From Candidatus Aquivivens invisus (GTDB lineage Bacteria > Omnitrophota > Gorgyraeia > Aquiviventales > Aquiviventaceae): 59,925 nucleotides of DNA. The position numbers and the translations under genes were made by a program. The stretch's first letter is position 1; each line of letters opens with the position of its first letter. Shown here piece after piece: positions 56,084-59,925 of this stretch. Under the pieces are notes generated by a model. It did no database searches. It was not told the origin of the DNA and saw nothing but the letters and a program-made list of their open reading frames with translations. The stretch covers positions 1-59,925 of the forward strand of contig MHGA01000041.1 of NCBI GenBank assembly GCA_001804415.1, written 5' to 3'.

Positions 56084-56221
56084 GCTGCGAAACGCGAGGT
56101 TCCGCAGGGATGCAACCGTATGTATTGTGATCTAAAACTGGGGGTGCGTCAACCTCTGTTTCGGCCTCACCCCAAGTATGCCTGAATTCTAGCCTGAACT
56201 TTAATGTTCTGAAAGGGTTCG

Positions 56222-56333
56222 CAAATATGCCAGCCCGGATCAGTCCCACCTGATGCGCGGCGCGCATCAACGCTGGTGGGACTTCGCGAGGCGGCGCCAG
56301 TTGGGCAAGCGCCGATTCCTCAGAAATTGGTCC
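56222..56333. repeat. Island repeat, copy B
   Basis: Begins CAAATATGCCAGCCCGGATC, then a hairpin (AGTCCCACC...GGTGGGACT with TGATGCGC/GCGCATCA inside), then the 41-bp block shared with copy A. It is the most complete copy. The 290 bp between the terminator and the gene at 56372 hold only this element. Confidence 0.65.
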
Positions 56334-56371
56334 GGTGTCCCCGGACTCTTGTGATTTTCCTTTCCATTCGA

Positions 56372-56935
56372 TCAGAACTCAGCGCAACCCACAGTGGGGA
56401 TCGGCTCCCTCGAGGGCTGGCAGTGGGCATCCGACGCTTCCAACAAGGAGGATCCGTCTTGGCCCGTCACCGACCGGTCCTCCAGCAGGCAATCGTCCGT
56501 CGGGGCGTGGGCAAAGGTGATGCCGTTCCAGGGGTAGAGTTGCTGCGTGCGTTTCCCCGCCACGTAGTCCGGCTCGTAGTCGGACCGCTCGAGCACGATG
56601 GTGGGGACTCCCCGTACCCGTACAAAATCCGTATTGGGCGTGCTGGACCCGCCGGCGAACAGGACCACCGACTTCCCCCTTTTCCACTGGATGGCTCGTG
56701 CCTGGCTGCCGTGTGATCCGGCTGCGAAGGTGAACACCGCTTCCTGAGACCCGTCCCCATCCAGATCGAGCAGTGAGGCCGCGCACATACTGTTGAAACC
56801 GCCCTCTTCTGCGATTGTTCGCTCGATGACACCCCGGACCTGCGACCTGTTCGGTGCGGATGCGGCCTGAACCCCTGTGGGGTGCAGTAGGAAGCCTAGC
56901 ATTCCCAGCGTGGCGACTATTCCCCCAATTTTCAT
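56372..56935 (-). CDS. Exported protein with calcium-loop-like motif
   Basis: From the ATG at 56935 this is a 187-residue protein with a signal peptide (GIVATLGMLGFLLHPTGVQA) and a DLDGDGSQEAVF stretch like the EF/FG-GAP calcium loops of extracellular proteins. The rest is not recognised. A DxDxDG motif in a small secreted protein suggests calcium-stabilised folding. The gene lies 64 nt downstream of the next small gene. Confidence 0.5.
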   Translation of the reverse strand: MKIGGIVATLGMLGFLLHPTGVQAASAPNRSQVRGVIERTIAEEGGFNSMCAASLLDLDGDGSQEAVFTFAAGSHGSQARAIQWKRGKSVVLFAGGSSTPNTDFVRVRGVPTIVLERSDYEPDYVAGKRTQQLYPWNGITFAHAPTDDCLLEDRSVTGQDGSSLLEASDAHCQPSREPIPTVGCAEF

Positions 56936-56999
56936 TGACGATAGGTTTCCTGCCATTTGGCTGTGGATTGATGGATCAGGTCCTTGCGCTCAACAGCGT

Positions 57000-57296
57000 T
57001 CATTCTCCCACGTGATGCCAATCTTCTTCTTTCACACCCCGCAGGAAGGCGGCGATCTCCCTTATTGCGCCGTGTTGGTCTGCCCACTTGATATGTTCTT
57101 CAAGTCGACCCATCTTGAGCATCGCTGGCGTCTCATACCATGCAGCTGGAATCAACGGCGCTGGCAGCTCCCAGCCAAGACCGATTCGTTTACGATCCGG
57201 CAAGGATTCCCACAGCTGATTCCAGAGTGTCGGCTTAGGGCATGCACGCTCGTTTGCACGGCAGTAAGCAATGAGGCTATCAACCGTCTCGCTCAT
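57000..57296 (-). CDS. Small conserved cytoplasmic protein of unknown function
   Basis: A 98-residue acidic, Trp-rich protein: LIAYCRANERACPKPTLWNQ, PAPLIPAAWYETPAMLKMGR and EHIKWADQHGA. Such proteins seem familiar from accessory regions of other bacteria but have no known role. A copy of the island repeat lies 19 nt upstream of the start codon. Confidence 0.6.
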   Translation of the reverse strand: MSETVDSLIAYCRANERACPKPTLWNQLWESLPDRKRIGLGWELPAPLIPAAWYETPAMLKMGRLEEHIKWADQHGAIREIAAFLRGVKEEDWHHVGE

Positions 57297-57314
57297 GCGC
57301 AGATAGAAGGCGTT

Positions 57315-57345
57315 CCAAATATACCAGCCCAGATCAGCTAGGCGG
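57315..57345. repeat. Island repeat, copy D
   Basis: CCAAATATACCAGCCCAGAT continues to CTAGGCGG and matches copy C at the window end at 28 of 31 positions. It lies just upstream of the 98-residue gene. Confidence 0.65.
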
Positions 57346-57397
57346 GCCGACGTAGGAGGTCTCCGATTTTCCCCTGCGCTTCCCTCAACGTGTCCCT

Positions 57398-57420
57398 TCG
57401 GAACCCGGTACGGGTTTTCC
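57398..57420. repeat. 23-bp exact repeat with hairpin, copy 1
   Basis: The 23 bp including GAACCCGGTACGGGTTTTCC are identical to 59624-59646. AACCCG/CGGGTT followed by TTTT would work as a terminator on the plus strand, although no plus-strand gene is known here. Confidence 0.6.
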
Positions 57421-57434
57421 CCGGCTCCGGGTTG

Positions 57435-58778
57435 TCAACCAGAATGGCTGAGCTGGCGCTTCAGGAACTGCTCAATGATCGGCTGGACGACCCGCTCTTT
57501 GTGAAGCTCGAAATAATCGAACAACACCGTCAACTCAGAAACCGCTGCGTGAACCAAATCAACGAGCTTGGACTCGATATCCCCAAGGCGCTCTCGAACG
57601 CTGGTTTCCATTTCGTTCTCGACGCACACGCGGCGCTCGAGGCTGTCAAACCCCGCTGCTCGCTCCGGATGCGCGGCGGTCAGGACGCGCCCGCGCAGCC
57701 CGGTGTATCGGATCCGTACGACGACGTGCTCGTTCTCCTGGATTCCCAACGCCCCATACAGCCGGCGAATCCTCAAGAGCGTCTCAGCCGTCCGGACGAT
57801 GCGCGTATCCAGGAAAATCTTGCCTTCCGATCTGGTATCCTCAAACAGCGTTTTCAGCAGGAAAAACGCCAGGTCGCTTCTGAGCGCCCAGTAATCATAC
57901 TGCGACTTGTCATCCACGAGGACGCTGGCGCGGATGCCATCCTGATAGGCCTTCGGCTCAAACTCCGGTCGACTCATGACCACCCCAATCGGCCAGCCAA
58001 ACGCACGGATCTGCGTCTTCTCCATCGCTTGCCGCAGTTCCTGCTGTCTGACCCGGAGAGTCTCTCCGGTAGCGCGTCGCCAATAATCTTGCTGTGCATT
58101 GACCACTTTGTCTGGACAATACGCCGTGACCTCCATGAGGCATTTGTCCAGTTGGTTCGTCTTGGCCACCTGCACGGCTGCGCGGCGCTCCTGCTCGACC
58201 CAGGTATTCAGCTCCGCGTAGTCTTCGGCGACCTTCTGTTCCCCCGTCCTGGCCTTGCGGGACGGCCGCAGGATGATATCGAAGTCGCAATTGGCCGCCT
58301 TGGCGAACTTCCGAAGATAGTCCAGGGTGGGTTTTTCACGCCCGCTCTCGATGCCGGAGACAAACTGCTGGCTGCAGCCCAAGGCGCCGGCCAGCGCCTC
58401 CTGGGACAAGTTTGCTTCCTCCCGGCAGGACCGAAGCCTGGCCAATACATCGTTGGTGAACGGGTCCGGCTCGCGCGGTGCTTCCTGTCGCACGCGCACG
58501 CCGGCTTCGCGCAATTCTCGGAGATGGCGCTCATACGTCGCTCGCCAAAACGCCGCCTGATCCTTCGTCCATTCATCCTTGCTGATTTCACGTTGGATCG
58601 CACGGAATCGCCGGCAGAAAGCCAGCGGCGTGATGAGCGCGAAGACCTCATCAGGATCCTTGGTCCTGGCGAGCAGCTTGCCAGCCACCCGCGCAAACCT
58701 CGGGTTGCGGTCATCGACCAGGATGGCCTTGATGGTCTCGAACGGGAGCCGCAGATCCCAATACCAGTTGGTAGTCAT
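57435..58778 (-). CDS. XRE-family HTH protein with large C-terminal domain (partner of AbiEii-like gene)
   Basis: The true start is the ATG at 58778 (MTTNWYWDLRL), overlapping the upstream gene by 4 nt; the track start is too long. The 447-residue protein has an N-terminal helical region (1-105), an XRE helix-turn-helix (about 113-170, LSQEALAGALGCSQQFVSGIESG) and a 280-residue C-terminal region I do not recognise (YCPDKVVNAQQDYWRRATGE, RPEFEPKAYQDGIRASVLVDD). It could be the antitoxin and repressor of the nucleotidyltransferase, but is far larger than AbiEi-type partners. Confidence 0.7.
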   Translation of the reverse strand: MTTNWYWDLRLPFETIKAILVDDRNPRFARVAGKLLARTKDPDEVFALITPLAFCRRFRAIQREISKDEWTKDQAAFWRATYERHLRELREAGVRVRQEAPREPDPFTNDVLARLRSCREEANLSQEALAGALGCSQQFVSGIESGREKPTLDYLRKFAKAANCDFDIILRPSRKARTGEQKVAEDYAELNTWVEQERRAAVQVAKTNQLDKCLMEVTAYCPDKVVNAQQDYWRRATGETLRVRQQELRQAMEKTQIRAFGWPIGVVMSRPEFEPKAYQDGIRASVLVDDKSQYDYWALRSDLAFFLLKTLFEDTRSEGKIFLDTRIVRTAETLLRIRRLYGALGIQENEHVVVRIRYTGLRGRVLTAAHPERAAGFDSLERRVCVENEMETSVRERLGDIESKLVDLVHAAVSELTVLFDYFELHKERVVQPIIEQFLKRQLSHSG

Positions 58779-59470
58779 CGCGATACGTAGACTCGGTTGA
58801 GGCGATCGTAGATCTGATCCTCGAGGTGGCGAAGAATCCGTTTGGTGTCGCAGCCCGGTGCGACATCCAGCAGCGCAAACGCCGTATCCTGGCGCGTCAT
58901 CGCCTGCAGCCAGCGCGCCAGCCTGGCATAGTCCTCTCGGCCGAAATGCGCCGAGAACCACTCATGCAACGGGGCATGATGGACCGACAGATACCAGAGA
59001 TCAAACATGTCCTTGGCTTCCTGCCGACCCCCGGATAGCTCCTGCCCCGTAGATAGCGACTTGCTGCGCCACCCGATCACCGCGCGCAGCTTGCGCAGAT
59101 AAATGTCGTCAAGCGAGGCGATCCCATCCGGCCCGACCGGATGCAGCAAGCGGTCAACATCTTCGATCACGTCGACCTTGAGCAGATCCTTCGCGGTCAC
59201 CTGGAAATTATAGAAGGCCACTCCGGCCTGGCCCGACTTGCGCTGCTCCGAGATCAGCTTGGCGGAGAATCCTGTGGTTGCCGTGATTCGCTTGGCCAGC
59301 GTTCGATGAAGCGCCTTGGTCCACCGCTGGGTAAAGAAGTCCAGATCCTCCGAATCACGATGCCGGTAGCGCAGAGCTAACGCCGTTCCTCCAACCAGAT
59401 AGACCTTGCTGACGGAGGATACGACAGCTCGCAGGATCTGTTCCTGAGCCTTACGGAGTGCGTTCTTCAT
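58775..59470 (-). CDS. AbiEii/DUF1814-like nucleotidyltransferase
   Basis: A 231-residue protein with YLVGGTALALRYRHRDSEDLDFF (G27-G28-T29, D42, D44), the nucleotidyltransferase signature of AbiEii-type toxins, and RQEAKDMFDLWYLS near the middle. It is smaller than the AbiEii protein at 54236 and not closely alike. It is the first gene of the pair, toxin before HTH protein, opposite to AbiE. Confidence 0.82.
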   Translation of the reverse strand: MKNALRKAQEQILRAVVSSVSKVYLVGGTALALRYRHRDSEDLDFFTQRWTKALHRTLAKRITATTGFSAKLISEQRKSGQAGVAFYNFQVTAKDLLKVDVIEDVDRLLHPVGPDGIASLDDIYLRKLRAVIGWRSKSLSTGQELSGGRQEAKDMFDLWYLSVHHAPLHEWFSAHFGREDYARLARWLQAMTRQDTAFALLDVAPGCDTKRILRHLEDQIYDRLNRVYVSR

Positions 59471-59476
59471 ATGAGA

Positions 59477-59532
59477 CTAGCTATAGCTAGTAAACAAGAA
59501 ATAATATATCATAATACACAAGCTATAGCTAG
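59477..59532 (-). promoter_or_regulatory. Twin palindromic operators upstream of the nucleotidyltransferase-HTH pair
   Basis: CTAGCTATAGCTAG (59477-59490) is a perfect 14-bp palindrome. AGCTATAGCTAG (59521-59532) repeats its core about 42 bp away. The AT-rich DNA between them probably holds the promoter. The layout suits cooperative binding by the XRE protein. Confidence 0.65.
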
Positions 59533-59600
59533 TTGTTTTAGAACAGCGTATTTCAGAAATTCCGGTGACGATACTTATTCAATTCAGAGCAACCGTTTTT

Positions 59601-59834
59601 TCATGAACGCGAAACCCGACCCGTCGGAACCCGGTACGGGTTTTCCGATTGCAATTGGGCATCGAGATTGGGGGGCCACGCCGCGCCGAGGGGAACACTT
59701 GTCGCCTCGGAGGAACGGCGTGGTCCGTCGACTCGTTCGACCGCCAGGACTGGCTGGCTGCTGAGCGCGAGGACCACCAGGGTGAGGAGCAGAATAACAC
59801 GCACGTTCACGTTCTTCTTCCTTCCAAGGAGCAT
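59601..59834 (-). CDS. Short exported peptide
   Basis: A 77-residue frame from the ATG at 59834 (GGTGGTGA upstream) with a strong signal peptide (VILLLTLVVLALSSQPVLAV). The mature part of about 48 residues has no motif. Its last codons run through the 23-bp repeat. A copy of the island repeat lies about 28 nt upstream of the start. Confidence 0.45.
   Translation of the reverse strand: MLLGRKKNVNVRVILLLTLVVLALSSQPVLAVERVDGPRRSSEATSVPLGAAWPPNLDAQLQSENPYRVPTGRVSRS
59624..59646. repeat. 23-bp exact repeat with hairpin, copy 2
   Basis: Identical to 57398-57420. Here it lies inside the 3' end of the short exported-peptide frame. Confidence 0.6.
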
Positions 59835-59861
59835 TCACCACCTGGAAAAACAGGAAACATC

Positions 59862-59892
59862 CCAAATGTGCCAGCCCAGACCAGCTAGGCGG
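59862..59892. repeat. Island repeat, copy C
   Basis: CCAAATGTGCCAGCCCAGAC continues to CTAGGCGG, 28 of 31 identical to copy D. It is followed by GCGCCAG as in copies A and B, then the window ends. Confidence 0.65.
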
Positions 59893-59925
59893 CGCCAGCC
59901 CCCGCGGCTTGTTTTGCCAAGCAAA

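Noticed and set aside
55989-56270. 93-residue minus-strand ORF downstream of the exported-protein gene
   Set aside because: It is made of an island repeat, a terminator and a promoter; the abiE promoter lies within it.
52409-59892. Integron attC sites
   Set aside because: GTTRRRY-like sequences occur in copies A and B but C and D lack them, no matching inverse core is found and no integrase is present.

Overview
This window is GC-rich and gene-dense, and almost every gene lies on the minus strand. LptF and LptG and a predicted outer-membrane barrel point to a Gram-negative (diderm) bacterium. Fused gamma-alpha 2-oxoacid:ferredoxin oxidoreductases, a copper nitrite reductase, GH57 and GH94 glycan enzymes and an incomplete regulatory PTS suggest an anaerobic or facultative, probably uncultured lineage (of the Omnitrophota, Nitrospirota or NC10 sort). 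The phylum is an inference, because no rRNA or marker gene here settles it.

Layout. 0-4.4 kb is accessory DNA: a zeta-type toxin with a small partner, an AbrB-type antitoxin next to a frameshifted doc remnant, a release-factor-like protein, two secreted proteins, a 130-bp inverted-repeat element, and three copies of a leader element upstream of three different genes. 4.4-9.3 kb holds a copper nitrite reductase, a ferritin-like/VIT1 membrane protein, a transglutaminase-like protein with a secreted partner, an outer-membrane barrel whose start codon sits in a large folded leader, and a receiver-domain protein. 9.4-15.6 kb is the only plus-strand block: a GH94-type phosphorylase, then comF-lptF-lptG. 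15.8-25.0 kb reads as one long minus-strand operon, ptsN-yvcK-GH57-ptsH-ptsI-nucleotidyltransferase-metK-ahcY, linking a regulatory PTS and the YvcK carbon regulator to glucan breakdown and the methyl cycle. Four tRNA genes follow (Gly, Leu, Lys, Arg). 25.5-44 kb is metabolic: an aspartase/fumarase, two complete two-gene ferredoxin oxidoreductases separated by a PP-loop sulfurtransferase and a Rieske protein, an archaeal-type aldolase, thiC, a CbiX-like protein, folE, pepA, apgM, a NifS/IscS-like protein lacking its PLP lysine, a RelE-type module, a GYD protein, DUF971 and Mrp. 44-51.2 kb has glutamate synthase, a receiver protein, a DUF1326/DUF2182 pair, a NYN nuclease and a 46-residue gene absent from the ORF track. 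51.2-59.9 kb is a toxin/defence island: Fic, a split HipB-HipS-HipT system, AbiEi/AbiEii, two small unknown genes, and an XRE-type protein paired with a second AbiEii-like nucleotidyltransferase behind twin palindromic operators. Several repeat families occur only in this island.

The most striking pattern is a set of at least fourteen short arrays of 7-nt (sometimes 8-nt) units between 8.8 and 43.3 kb. Unit sequences differ from array to array. Most arrays begin at, or within a few bases of, a stop codon, and several supply the stop codon or the next start codon. One 63-nt array (nine heptads) lies in frame inside the GH57 gene. The arrays are absent from the accessory ends of the window. The second candidate for something new is the leader element at 0.15-1.5 kb, whose best copy has mutually exclusive pairings ending in an intrinsic terminator.
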